Positions 18,779 to 27,007 of a stretch of 37,439 bases of DNA are shown piece by piece. The stretch comes from an uncultured Bacteroidales bacterium. Lineage in GTDB: Bacteria > Bacteroidota > Bacteroidia > Bacteroidales > Bacteroidaceae. The stretch spans positions 1 to 37,439 of the forward strand of contig CADALZ010000027.1 in assembly GCA_902788865.1 (NCBI GenBank). The letters run 5' to 3'. The translations under genes and the position numbers were made by a program. Under the pieces are notes generated by a model, which saw only the letters and a list, made by a program, of their open reading frames with translations, was not told the DNA's origin and made no database searches. The first letter of the stretch is position 1, and the number at the start of each line of letters is the position of its first letter.

Positions 18779-19944
18779 AACCAGGAAAAGAAGAGTCATT
18801 AAAGCGCTTTCACCCATGGGTGTTTTCTGGCGCCATTTCTCACATAGAAGGCACACCAGAAGAAGGCGATCTTGTAGAGATATACACCTCTAAAGAAGAG
18901 TTCATCGCTAAAGGGCACTATCAAATAGGCAGCATTGCTGTCAGGATACTCAGTTTCCATGAAGAGGAAGTCATAGATGATGCGTTCTGGCAGCGCAAAC
19001 TCCGCATAGCCTATGAGATGAGGCAGCACATCGGACTGACCGATAGGCCTGACCACAGCACTTATCGCTTAGTGCATGGTGAGGGCGACAACCTCCCTGG
19101 TCTTGTCATAGACATCTATGGACATACCGCCGTGATGCAAGCCCACTCTGTAGGCATGCACTGTTGCCGCAAACAGATTTCTGATGCATTGATTCAAGTC
19201 ATGAACGGCACTATCCAAAACGTGTACTATAAATCAGAGACTACCCTACCCTTCAAGGCCGACCTTGGGGCAGAAAACGTTTTCCTTGCTGGTGGTAGTC
19301 AGGAGAATATAGCCTTAGAATACGGGCTGAAATTCCATATAGACTGGGCCAAAGGTCAGAAAACCGGTTTTTTCGTAGATCAGCGTGAGAACCGTGCTTT
19401 GCTGGAACGCTATGCTCACAACAGAGATGTGCTCAATATGTTTTGCTACACAGGTGGTTTTTCCGTTTACGCTCTGCGTGGTGGTGCTCGCACTGTACAC
19501 TCCGTAGATAGCTCTGCCAAGGCTGTAGAACTCACCAATCAGAACGTACGCCTCAACTTTCCTGAGGACACTCGTCACACTGCTTATGCAGAAGATGCAT
19601 TCAAGTTCCTCGACCAGATGTCCGATGGTCAATACGACCTTATCATTCTTGATCCTCCAGCCTTCGCTAAGCACCGTGATGCCCTTCGCAATGCACTTCA
19701 AGGCTATCGCAAGATCAACGTCAAGGCTCTGGAAAAGATTCGACCTGGGGGTATTCTGTTCACTTTCTCCTGTTCACAAGCTGTAAATAAAGACCAGTTC
19801 CGTACGGCTGTGTTTTCTGCAGCAGCCATGACAGGACGCAGCGTGCGCATCCTGCATCAGCTCACTCAACCAGCCGACCATCCTGTGAATATTTACCATC
19901 CCGAAGGTGAGTACCTTAAAGGCTTAGTGCTTTATGTAGAATAG
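18760..19944 (+). CDS. RlmI-like class I rRNA methyltransferase
   Basis: A 394-residue SAM-dependent methyltransferase. An N-terminal PUA domain (about 1-75, with FHPWVFSGAI) binds RNA. A linking domain follows, with KTGFFVDQREN at 201-211. The Rossmann core has motif NMFCYTGGFSVYAL (226-239), an acidic SVDSS strand end and LDPPAF at 297-302, then FSCSQAV with the conserved Cys. This layout is that of RlmI, which makes m5C in 23S rRNA, but exact target specificity cannot be told from sequence. It is last in the DUF5063-exonuclease operon and ends in TAG. Confidence 0.9.
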   Translation: MHRVYLKPGKEESLKRFHPWVFSGAISHIEGTPEEGDLVEIYTSKEEFIAKGHYQIGSIAVRILSFHEEEVIDDAFWQRKLRIAYEMRQHIGLTDRPDHSTYRLVHGEGDNLPGLVIDIYGHTAVMQAHSVGMHCCRKQISDALIQVMNGTIQNVYYKSETTLPFKADLGAENVFLAGGSQENIALEYGLKFHIDWAKGQKTGFFVDQRENRALLERYAHNRDVLNMFCYTGGFSVYALRGGARTVHSVDSSAKAVELTNQNVRLNFPEDTRHTAYAEDAFKFLDQMSDGQYDLIILDPPAFAKHRDALRNALQGYRKINVKALEKIRPGGILFTFSCSQAVNKDQFRTAVFSAAAMTGRSVRILHQLTQPADHPVNIYHPEGEYLKGLVLYVE

Positions 19945-20019
19945 CATTTTATCACCCGTATAGCCTGATATATGCTATGTACACTGAACAAAAACGGCAC
20001 AAGATACTTAAAGAATGTT

Positions 20020-20046
20020 AAACGGGAGCATTTTTTCTCCTGTTTT
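20020..20046 (+). terminator. Terminator of DUF5063-exonuclease-RlmI operon
   Basis: A nine-pair stem (20020-20028 with 20037-20045, one G-T) encloses an eight-base T-rich loop, and the right arm ends in a short T-run. It lies 75 bp past the methyltransferase stop. Confidence 0.6.
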
Positions 20047-20069
20047 AGTGTATAATAGTATAAAATCTG

Positions 20070-20077
20070 TACCTTTG
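20070..20077 (+). promoter_or_regulatory. -7 box of putative short RNA
   Basis: TACCTTTG matches TAnnTTTG exactly. The -33 position has no clear TTTG. Transcription would start near 20083-20085. Confidence 0.55.
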
Positions 20078-20082
20078 CATCG

Positions 20083-20150
20083 TGTTTTTCATGGTATTAG
20101 ATTTAAGGTTATTAAAGATTGGGTGTCTGGGAAGATACCCTTCTTTTTTT
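20083..20150 (+). ncRNA. Putative ~65-nt intergenic RNA
   Basis: The segment starts after a perfect -7 box, follows the previous operon's terminator, has no reading frame of note, and ends in an intrinsic terminator at 20121-20150. A compact promoter-to-terminator unit like this is how short Bacteroidales RNAs such as the Bacteroidales-1 motif were recognised. The central stretch (TTAGATTTAAGGTTA) seems familiar to me as recurring in this order, but that is memory and not a search. It could instead be an orphan leader or attenuator. Confidence 0.5.
20121..20150 (+). terminator. Terminator of putative short RNA
   Basis: GGGTGTCT (20121-20128) pairs with AGATACCC (20133-20140), one G-T pair, four-base loop, followed by TTC and seven Ts. 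Its T-run touches the stop codon of the convergent comEC 3' fragment. Confidence 0.8.
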
Positions 20151-20613
20151 ATATAAGTATCTCAAGAATTCCCTCTGAAGACATCCTACGCAGAGGAATA
20201 TGTTTTTCTCGACACTCCCGTTCTAATCTTTCCCGATAATAATCAGACAGCGATGAATCAACTATCACTTCATGCACATTAAATAAAGTACAAAGTTCTT
20301 CTAAAGTACCTCGGTAGCCACTTGAAACATATAAATAATCTATAGGCAACTTCTGGGCACTTGCTTTCTTACGCCAGCGGTCATCATTCACTAAGCAAAT
20401 GCGCTTCCCATGAAAACTGACTATTTGGTTTTCTATTGTCCGTACTGGTGGTACAGCCAGATTTCTACGCATCCAATAAGGGTCTGCCTGCCTTATCAGC
20501 TGGTCAACTTGCTGAAGACTATCAGAGGCTACTATATACGACTCCTCTAAGCCAGACACTAGATGCACAGCTGGACAACCTCGCACATTATAGAATACTA
20601 TCCCAGGTTTCAT
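20149..20613 (-). pseudogene. C-terminal part of ComEC, separated by in-frame TAG
   Basis: A 154-residue frame with no membrane span. Its content (VRGCPAVHLVSGLEESYIVA, PIDYLYVSSGYRG, VHEVIVDSSLSDYYRERLE) resembles the C-terminal soluble region of Bacteroidetes ComEC/Rec2 proteins. It is in the same frame as the upstream comEC: the TAG at 20620-20622 is followed by two codons and then ATG 20611-20613. Joined, the two pieces make about 683 residues, the expected full length. It may be made separately by re-initiation, since the ATG is only six bases beyond the stop, or it may be lost. Shown separately because it has its own start codon. Confidence 0.78.
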
Positions 20614-20619
20614 GATGGC

Positions 20620-22200
20620 CTATTGTCCCAGCCACCAATGTCCTCCTACAAGCAATAACAATCCCGCTAAAGCCTGCAAAGTGCGCTGTGGAGTATGTTT
20701 CTGGAAGAAGCGATAGCAAAGCCAGATCACCACATACCATGCAAAAACTTCTATGACAGTCAGCCAGATTCTATCTATCGTGGCAGAAGGCCATTGACTG
20801 ATACCTTCCAGAACGGCATTCTGCCAATGAATCAGCTTTATCTCTAAGATAGCAACCCATTGCTGTAAAGATGAGAAAGGCAGCAATACCAACATAAAAA
20901 CTGCCACATACATCACCACAGATACCATAGGGATAACCCAGAAATTCGTCAATAGGAAATAGACTGAGAAACGATGAAAATAGAAAGCAATGATTGGGGC
21001 CACACCAATCTGTGCAGCGATTGATACGGAAAGCATATCGCGAAACCAGCGAAGCGACCAATGCCTCACGTTCCATAAGGAAGATAGCTTTGGATGCAAC
21101 AACACAATGGAAGCAACAGCAGCAAACGACATTTGGAAGCCTATCTCGAATAGCCACAACGGACGGAACAGCAGCATCAAGAAGGCGGCCGTTGCCAAAG
21201 TATTCAAGGTATGAGGTTTCTCTTGCAAAAGGCAGGAGATGCCTATCAGTGAAAACATGATAACCGAGCGAACCACAGAAACTGGGAATCCTGTCAATGC
21301 AGCAAAGATCCATAATACACCGATAATGATAAACACAGAGACAACCTTAAGTTTCCGATTTCGTCTCCAAGGAGTGAAAAACATCCAAAGAATGGAATAC
21401 AACAAGCCGATATGCAAACCAGAAATAGCCAACACATGGCTGGCACCACTCACTGAATACACCTCTCGTATTTCTTCGCTTAAATCTTCCTTCTCACCCA
21501 CTGTCAGTGCTGTCAGTAATGCAAGTTCATCGCCTTGAAAGCCCAGTTCTCTATAGCGCTCTTTTAAACCTTCGCGAACCTTCTCCAGACGATCCATAAC
21601 AGACATTGAAGAGCTATGCCCGACCATTTTCCAGTGCCCACCTGCTACATAAGCAGAACCACAGACTCCTTTCCTTCGCAAATAACGCCCATAGTCGAAA
21701 GCCTCGGGTATACCACTTGGCACGACTGATTCCAACTGAGCATAGACCCACAGCGTATCACCTTTATTCAGCTGATAAGAGGCAGAATCTTTGGCTAAAT
21801 AAAAAAGGAAAGTTTTCTCCGTTTTCATTAGGGTACTATCACTTGTCAAGAGTGAAGACCTGCATAAAATACTACGCGGTTTCTCTTCAGGCTGTTCCTC
21901 TATTCGTATCTGATAAGCACCGTATTCCTCTGGAAAAGAAAAAGAAGCTTTTTCAAGCCACCTACTCGTAAGCAACATGCCAACACCCATCAATGTCAGG
22001 TGTAAGAACAGCACAAACCAGTTTTTACATCTCCATAAACAGGCAACCAATAAAACAAAAGAAAAAAGGGTAATCCCTAAAAGATACCCTTGAAGTGAGG
22101 CCAACGGCTGATAAAATGCATCGGCCAATACTATACCAAGCATCAAAGGGAGGAGCAATCTCAGAATTGGATGCTTTTGCAGTACAGAGTTCCTCCTCAT
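20620..22200 (-). CDS. comEC: ComEC/Rec2 DNA-uptake channel, N-terminal membrane part
   Basis: A 526-residue inner-membrane protein with about ten spans. An N-terminal pair of helices and a DUF4131-like soluble domain come first. The competence domain follows, with the signature SGASHVLAISGLHIGLLYSI at about 245-265, then RSVIMFSLIGISCLL. ComEC forms the channel carrying single-stranded DNA across the inner membrane during transformation. The frame stops at TAG 20620-20622 just after the last span (WWLGQ), and the C-terminal soluble region continues in frame beyond it. It starts 12 bases after the rpe stop, so it belongs to the sua5-clc-fmt-rpe operon. The transmembrane channel itself looks complete. 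Confidence 0.88.
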   Translation of the reverse strand: MRRNSVLQKHPILRLLLPLMLGIVLADAFYQPLASLQGYLLGITLFSFVLLVACLWRCKNWFVLFLHLTLMGVGMLLTSRWLEKASFSFPEEYGAYQIRIEEQPEEKPRSILCRSSLLTSDSTLMKTEKTFLFYLAKDSASYQLNKGDTLWVYAQLESVVPSGIPEAFDYGRYLRRKGVCGSAYVAGGHWKMVGHSSSMSVMDRLEKVREGLKERYRELGFQGDELALLTALTVGEKEDLSEEIREVYSVSGASHVLAISGLHIGLLYSILWMFFTPWRRNRKLKVVSVFIIIGVLWIFAALTGFPVSVVRSVIMFSLIGISCLLQEKPHTLNTLATAAFLMLLFRPLWLFEIGFQMSFAAVASIVLLHPKLSSLWNVRHWSLRWFRDMLSVSIAAQIGVAPIIAFYFHRFSVYFLLTNFWVIPMVSVVMYVAVFMLVLLPFSSLQQWVAILEIKLIHWQNAVLEGISQWPSATIDRIWLTVIEVFAWYVVIWLCYRFFQKHTPQRTLQALAGLLLLVGGHWWLGQ

Positions 22201-22212
22201 GATGCTTTATCT

Positions 22213-22857
22213 TTACAAACTCTTAAGCTGTCTGATGGCTTCTTGTGGGTCATTGGCGGAGAATACAGCATTGCCTGCCACCAACACATCAGCCCCAGCC
22301 TCTATAAGGCGAGCTCCAGTCTGCATGTTGACACCGCCATCCACTTCGATGAGAGCACGAGAACCAGTCTCACTGATAAGGTCACGGAGTTCGCGCACTT
22401 TCTCTACGGTGTGAGGGATGAACTTCTGACCGCCGAAGCCAGGATTAACACCCATGAGCAACACCATATAGACATCGGGCAGAATGTCACGTACGAGCTG
22501 AACAGGGGTGGCAGGATTGAGGGTAACAGCAGGCTGCATGCCAGCATCACGGATTTGCTGTATCACCCTGTGCAAGTGTGGACAAGCTTCGTAATGCACA
22601 TTCATGATGTATGCACCCAAATCTCTTACTTCCTGAATGAATTTTTCGGGTTGAACAATCATCAAATGTACATCAAGTGGTTTCTGACTGACCTTGGCCA
22701 CGTGCTTAAGCACGGGGAATCCAAAGGAGATGTTGGGCACAAAGACACCATCCATGATATCGATGTGCACCCAGTCGGCCTCACTGCTATTGAGCATATC
22801 AATATCTTGGCCGAGATGGCAGAAATCTGCGGAGAGAATAGAAGGAGAGAGAAGCAT
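22213..22857 (-). CDS. rpe: Ribulose-phosphate 3-epimerase
   Basis: A 214-residue TIM-barrel enzyme interconverting ribulose-5-phosphate and xylulose-5-phosphate in the pentose phosphate pathway. The start MLLSPSILSADF is the usual family N-terminus; an ATG 13 codons upstream (22896) would add an atypical hydrophobic tail and is not used. Metal-site residues are visible: His31 and Asp33 in HIDIMDG, His64 in DVHLMI, and Asp in the later EVDGGVN. MGVNPGFGGQKF is the phosphate-binding loop region. It lies between fmt and comEC in one minus-strand operon. Confidence 0.95.
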   Translation of the reverse strand: MLLSPSILSADFCHLGQDIDMLNSSEADWVHIDIMDGVFVPNISFGFPVLKHVAKVSQKPLDVHLMIVQPEKFIQEVRDLGAYIMNVHYEACPHLHRVIQQIRDAGMQPAVTLNPATPVQLVRDILPDVYMVLLMGVNPGFGGQKFIPHTVEKVRELRDLISETGSRALIEVDGGVNMQTGARLIEAGADVLVAGNAVFSANDPQEAIRQLKSL

Positions 22858-22905
22858 AGGACTATCTGAGATTAAAAAATTATAAAATGAAAACATTAAA
22901 AAAAA

Positions 22906-23871
22906 TTATATCATCTTGTATTCTTCTGTGATATGGTAGCCACGGAGTAGCTCTGCCACAGGGAGGCGTTTCTTGCCAGGAAGTTGCAGAGAGAGTACAT
23001 CAATAAAGCCTCCAAGGACGGCCACACGCAGGTAGGTCTTACCATCGGTGCGAATAGTGCCTGTAGGGAGCTGATGGGTTTGCTCTATCTTAGCAGTCTG
23101 GAAGATCTTCAGAGTCTCCACACTACCATCTGGTTTGCGAAGCTCAGTCCAGGCAGCGGGATATGGAGAGAGCCCACGCACAAAGTCGTACACATGCTTA
23201 ACTGGTTGGTCCCAACAGATGCGACAGGTATCCTTGAAAATCTTAGGAGCTGGACGCAACTCTTCTGTAATAAGAGTTTCCTGTGGAACGGAATGTACTG
23301 TGCCAGCAAGTATGGCATCTACGGTCTCCACCACAAGTTTACCACCTAGTATCATGAGTTTATCATGTACGATGCCTACATCATCCGTATCAGCTATTGG
23401 AATGCGAACTTGCTGTATCACCTCACCCGTATCTATCTCATGTTTTAGGAAGAAGGTGGTAATACCTGTTTCCGTATCACCATTGATTACAGCCCAGTTG
23501 ATAGGAGCTGCGCCGCGATACTGTGGAAGCAGAGACGCATGAAGGTTAAAGGTGCCCAGCGGAGGCATGGCCCACACCACCTCTGGCAACATGCGGAAAG
23601 CCACCACAATCTGAAGATCGGCCTTCCATGCACGAAGAGCCTCAATGAAAGCTTCGTCCTTAAGCTTCTCTGGCTGCAGTAAAGGCAGGTTATGCTCCAA
23701 GGCATATTGCTTCACGGGAGAATATTGAATCTTGTGTCCACGACCTGCTGGCTTGTCGGGCATAGTGATGACTCCTACCACATTATAGCCACCTTCTACA
23801 AGACAGCGCAAAGGCTCCACAGCAAAGTCGGGAGTACCCATATATACTATTTTCAATTCGCTTTTGTCCAT
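22906..23871 (-). CDS. fmt: Methionyl-tRNA formyltransferase
   Basis: A 321-residue enzyme that formylates Met-tRNAfMet using 10-formyl-THF for translation initiation. The N-terminal catalytic domain has MGTPDFAVEPL at 11-21 and the HASLLPQYRGAAPINW block with Asn109 and His111; the third catalytic residue Asp147 is in HEIDTGEVI. The C-terminal tRNA-binding OB-fold domain begins near residue 210. Length and motifs are complete. A 43-bp gap from clc contains three telomere-like heptamers just before its start codon. Confidence 0.96.
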   Translation of the reverse strand: MDKSELKIVYMGTPDFAVEPLRCLVEGGYNVVGVITMPDKPAGRGHKIQYSPVKQYALEHNLPLLQPEKLKDEAFIEALRAWKADLQIVVAFRMLPEVVWAMPPLGTFNLHASLLPQYRGAAPINWAVINGDTETGITTFFLKHEIDTGEVIQQVRIPIADTDDVGIVHDKLMILGGKLVVETVDAILAGTVHSVPQETLITEELRPAPKIFKDTCRICWDQPVKHVYDFVRGLSPYPAAWTELRKPDGSVETLKIFQTAKIEQTHQLPTGTIRTDGKTYLRVAVLGGFIDVLSLQLPGKKRLPVAELLRGYHITEEYKMI

Positions 23872-23890
23872 TAATTACAATATTATTAAG

Positions 23891-23913
23891 CCCTAAACCC
23901 TAAACCCTAAACC
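23891..23913. repeat. Telomere-like heptamer repeat (CCCTAAA)3
   Basis: Three exact tandem CCCTAAA units at 23891-23911 plus CC, between the clc stop and the fmt start. On the transcribed strand this reads as TTTAGGG repeats in the 5' region of fmt. A simple-sequence tract is visible; function is unknown. Confidence 0.8.
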
Positions 23914-23914
23914 A

Positions 23915-25702
23915 TTAATCATCAGACAGATTGATCATCATCTCTCGGTAGGCGTTGAAAACATTCGACTTAGACACAAATCCAAGGTATTTGCCTTCTT
24001 CGCTGACAACAGGAAGATTCCATGCCTCTGTTTCATCAAACTTCTCCATGACCTGCTCCATACTATCGGTATCATAAAGTCGCGCAGGTGGAGTTGTCAT
24101 AAGGCGTGACACCTTGAAATGATGGTAAAGTTCCTGTCTGAACATGATGTTGCGTATATTGTCCAGCTGCACCATGCCCAGGAAATTGCCCTTAGCATCG
24201 GTGACAGGGAAGATATTTCGCTTAGAATTGGCTATGGCACCTATCATCTGCCCCAAATCCATCTCAGGATGCACCACGTGGAAGTCCTTCTCTATCACGC
24301 TGTCCATTTTCATCAGCGTAAGTACAGCCTTATCTTTATGATGCGTGAGCAATTCACCCTTCTTAGCCAGTCGCATAGAGTAAATGCTATGAGGCTCAAA
24401 GAGGAAGATGGTCAGGTAAGACATCACAGAGACAATCATCAAGGGCAGGAAAAGATCATACCCACCTGTGAGTTCTGCAATGAGAAATACACCCGTGAGA
24501 GGGGCGTGCATCACACCGCTCATCAGGCCTGCCATACCCATAAGGGCAAAGTTTTTCTCTGGCAGAGTAATGGAAGGAGCATAGCCATTGAGAAAATGAG
24601 CAAAGACAAAACCCACGATACAGCCGAGAAAGAGTGATGGTGCAAAGATTCCGCCACACCCGCCACCACCATTGGTGGCAGTGACTGCAAAGACCTTGAC
24701 GAACACTATGAGGGCAAGGTAGAACAGGAGCCATTCACTGTGCCCATAAAAAAGGGAATTGTTCATCACAGTATCCCAATCGGCATTGCTGCCGCCATTG
24801 ATTAGCAATTCTATCGTGTCATAACCTTCACCATAGAGGGGTGGAAAGAGGAAAATGAGTACGCTCAGTGCGATTCCGCCCAGTGCCAATCGGGCATAAG
24901 GCGATTTCAGCTTATGGTAAATTTCCTCAGTGGCTACATTGGCACGGGTGAAATAAAGGGAAACAAGTCCGCAGACCACACCAAGAATAAGAACGTAAGG
25001 AATACGTGAGAGTTCGAATGGCTCGTCCATGGCAAACTTGAACATAGCGTCTGTGCCCGTAGTGATGTAGGCAATGGTGGCTGCTGTCACAGATGTGATG
25101 AGCAGAGGAAGCAGAGAGGACATGGTAAGGTCTATCATGATGACCTCAATAGTGAAGACCAATCCGGCAATAGGAGCCTTGAAGATACCTGCCACAGCCC
25201 CTGCTGCCCCACATCCCACCAAGAGCATAAGGGTGCGCTGATCCAAGCGGAAAGCAGAGCCTAAGTTAGAGCCAATGGCAGATCCAGTGAGTACAATAGG
25301 TGCCTCTGCTCCTACAGATCCACCAAATCCGATGGTGATGGAACTGGCTATGATGCTACTCCACGTATTATGGCGCTTGATGTGCCCTTCCCTACGAGAG
25401 ATAGCATAGAGAATCTTAGTGATGCCATGTCCAATGTCGTCTTTCACCACCTTACGGATGAAAAGACCTGTGAGGAAAATACCCACCACCGGATAAACCA
25501 AGTAGAGGACATTAGCCCCCGTACTGATAAAGCCTGCCATGAGGAGGCTCTGTATCAGATGTATGAGTTGTTTTAGCACCAAAGCCGCCAGGGCACAAGC
25601 CACACCCACCAGCAGACTGAGAAACAACACAAACTGACGGTTGCTGACATGTGCCTCACGCCACGCAATGAAACGTTCAAACCAATTATTTAGTGTGCCC
25701 AT
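23915..25702 (-). CDS. ClC-type chloride channel/antiporter with CBS domains
   Basis: A 595-residue inner-membrane protein. The ClC selectivity segments are present: GFGGSVGAEAPIV (127-137, with Glu133 at the gating-glutamate position) and GGGGCGGIFAPSLFLG near residue 355. About 430 residues of membrane helices are followed by two CBS domains (about 455-510 and 525-580) of the type that bind adenosine ligands and regulate the pore. The gating Glu is typical of H+/Cl- exchange ClC proteins, and a fluoride-type CLC is less likely. Its start overlaps the upstream sua5 stop (TAATG), so the two are translationally coupled. Confidence 0.93.
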   Translation of the reverse strand: MGTLNNWFERFIAWREAHVSNRQFVLFLSLLVGVACALAALVLKQLIHLIQSLLMAGFISTGANVLYLVYPVVGIFLTGLFIRKVVKDDIGHGITKILYAISRREGHIKRHNTWSSIIASSITIGFGGSVGAEAPIVLTGSAIGSNLGSAFRLDQRTLMLLVGCGAAGAVAGIFKAPIAGLVFTIEVIMIDLTMSSLLPLLITSVTAATIAYITTGTDAMFKFAMDEPFELSRIPYVLILGVVCGLVSLYFTRANVATEEIYHKLKSPYARLALGGIALSVLIFLFPPLYGEGYDTIELLINGGSNADWDTVMNNSLFYGHSEWLLFYLALIVFVKVFAVTATNGGGGCGGIFAPSLFLGCIVGFVFAHFLNGYAPSITLPEKNFALMGMAGLMSGVMHAPLTGVFLIAELTGGYDLFLPLMIVSVMSYLTIFLFEPHSIYSMRLAKKGELLTHHKDKAVLTLMKMDSVIEKDFHVVHPEMDLGQMIGAIANSKRNIFPVTDAKGNFLGMVQLDNIRNIMFRQELYHHFKVSRLMTTPPARLYDTDSMEQVMEKFDETEAWNLPVVSEEGKYLGFVSKSNVFNAYREMMINLSDD

Positions 25703-26277
25703 TACTGTCTGATGATTTTAAGTTCGCCCGTAGGACCCAACTTGATGATGCTACTTGGCTTATGTTTCTGCTTATCGTTCTGACGATAGCCCACTATATA
25801 GTCCACCCCTTGTTTCACAGCCTCGCTGATTTCAGCGAAGTTCTTTGGTGAAGGTTCGCCACTGATGTTGGCACTGGTAGAGACGATGGCTTTGCGGAAG
25901 CGGAAACAGAGCTGCTTAGAGAACTCCTCCTCAGTGACACGGATGCCCACACTGCCGTCCTCAGCCAGCAGGTTGGGTGCCAGATTACGCGCACCAGAAT
26001 AAATAATGGTAAGAGGATTGGTAGCCACTTCAAGTAAGTCCCATGCCACAGGTGGTACCTCCTTTACATAGAAATCCACCTTCACGGCATTGTCCACCAG
26101 CACCAGCATGGCCTTGGAGTCCTCACGTTGCTTCAGGGCATAGACCTTACGCACGGCCTCCTCATTAGTGGCATCACACCCTATACCCCAAACCGTGTCT
26201 GTGGGATACAGAATCAAGCCTCCAGCACGCAGCACCTCGCAGGCTCTTTTCATGTCTTCTATCATTGCTTTTGTCAT
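25702..26277 (-). CDS. L-threonylcarbamoyladenylate synthase (Sua5/YrdC/TsaC)
   Basis: A 191-residue YrdC-fold enzyme that makes threonylcarbamoyl-AMP from threonine, bicarbonate and ATP for t6A37 tRNA modification. The active-site signature GLILYPTDTVWGIGCDATN is at about 20-38. KQREDSKAMLVLV follows, and STSANISGEPSP is the nucleotide-binding loop near residue 135. It has no C-terminal Sua5 domain, so it is the short TsaC type. It is the first gene of a minus-strand operon (sua5-clc-fmt-rpe-comEC), divergent from the thioesterase. ATGs at codons 5 and 9 are alternative starts. Confidence 0.94.
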   Translation of the reverse strand: MTKAMIEDMKRACEVLRAGGLILYPTDTVWGIGCDATNEEAVRKVYALKQREDSKAMLVLVDNAVKVDFYVKEVPPVAWDLLEVATNPLTIIYSGARNLAPNLLAEDGSVGIRVTEEEFSKQLCFRFRKAIVSTSANISGEPSPKNFAEISEAVKQGVDYIVGYRQNDKQKHKPSSIIKLGPTGELKIIRQ

Positions 26278-26348
26278 AGCTTCATACTTTTTAAGGCTGA
26301 AATTTCATTTCTTTCACATTTCAGACATATAATTAAACGCAAAAATAG

Positions 26349-26356
26349 TACTTTTG
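26349..26356 (+). promoter_or_regulatory. -7 box for thioesterase gene
   Basis: TACTTTTG matches TAnnTTTG and lies 36 bp before ATG 26392. No -33 box is clear. It rules out the longer in-frame extension back to 26128. Confidence 0.5.
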
Positions 26357-26391
26357 CCAAAGAAATAGAAAAAAACGAACAAGAAAAAACA

Positions 26392-26856
26392 ATGGAAGAG
26401 CAAAAAGAAGAGTTAGTATATCACCATACGATACCTATCCAGCTGCGCTGGAATGATGTTGACCGCTTCGGGCATGTAAACAACGAAGTCTATTTCTCTT
26501 TCTATGACCTTGGGAAGAGTCAGTACTTTGCCCATGTATGCCCTCATGTAAACTGGCGTAATTATGGCATTGTAGCGGTGCATGTGCAGGCCGACTTTCT
26601 CTCTCAAATCTACGAGACCGACCATATTGCCGTACAGACTGCAGTGACGGAGATAGGCAATAAGAGTTTCCACCTTTCACAACGCGTCATAGACCTTGAC
26701 ACCCAGGAAGTGAAGTGCATGGGAACTTCGGTAATGGTGACCTACGACCTTATAGCACACGAGTCTATGCCCCTGAAATGGGAGTGGATTGAGGCCATCT
26801 GCCGCTTCGAAGGCAAGGACGTAAGGCGCAACCAGCGAAAGCCTCTCCAACTGTGA
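26392..26856 (+). CDS. 4HBT-family acyl-CoA thioesterase
   Basis: A 154-residue hotdog-fold protein of the 4-hydroxybenzoyl-CoA thioesterase/YbgC type. The N-terminal catalytic segment WNDVDRFGHVNNEVYFSFYD contains the conserved Asp and the GHVNN motif. It is expected to hydrolyse an acyl-CoA; the substrate is unknown. Start ATG 26392 is chosen over the frame extension to 26128 because the extension overlaps the divergent sua5 gene and the promoter. A small hairpin sits on its stop codon. Confidence 0.9.
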   Translation: MEEQKEELVYHHTIPIQLRWNDVDRFGHVNNEVYFSFYDLGKSQYFAHVCPHVNWRNYGIVAVHVQADFLSQIYETDHIAVQTAVTEIGNKSFHLSQRVIDLDTQEVKCMGTSVMVTYDLIAHESMPLKWEWIEAICRFEGKDVRRNQRKPLQL

Positions 26857-26873
26857 AAAACGCTCTTTTTCAC
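26853..26873 (+). terminator. Hairpin at thioesterase 3' end
   Basis: GTGAAAAA (26853-26860) pairs exactly with TTTTTCAC (26866-26873) around a five-base loop, overlapping the TGA stop. A T6 run follows 12 bases later. It is A/T-rich, so it would be a weak terminator at best. Confidence 0.35.
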
Positions 26874-26898
26874 TGAAATAAGATTTTTTATCACATTA

Positions 26899-26932
26899 TT
26901 TGTGCAATATTAATAAAAAAGCACTATCTTTA
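26899..26932 (+). promoter_or_regulatory. Possible promoter for recJ-recQ
   Basis: TTTG 26899-26902, a 22-bp spacer (longer than usual), TATCTTTA 26925-26932 with one mismatch. It lies about 75 bp before the recJ ATG. Confidence 0.45.
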
Positions 26933-27007
26933 CACATTCGTTATAATGGCGTAATGTGCCCTAACTAATTTTACATACAATGAAAAAAATAAAAAATAAT
27001 ATATATA

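Noticed and set aside
20015-20239. 74-codon plus-strand frame
   Set aside because: It spans two terminators and a promoter and runs into the 3' end of the comEC fragment; not a plausible gene.
16162-20622. Genome-wide reassignment of TAG to glutamine
   Set aside because: Several intact genes end at TAG with sensible C-termini, notably recJ, whose TAG lies inside the recQ start.
23891-23913. CRISPR-like repeat
   Set aside because: The units are seven bases and contiguous, with no spacers and no cas genes, so it is a simple tandem repeat.
26128-26391. N-terminal extension of the thioesterase
   Set aside because: It overlaps the divergent sua5 gene and the -7 box at 26349; the hotdog domain is complete from ATG 26392.
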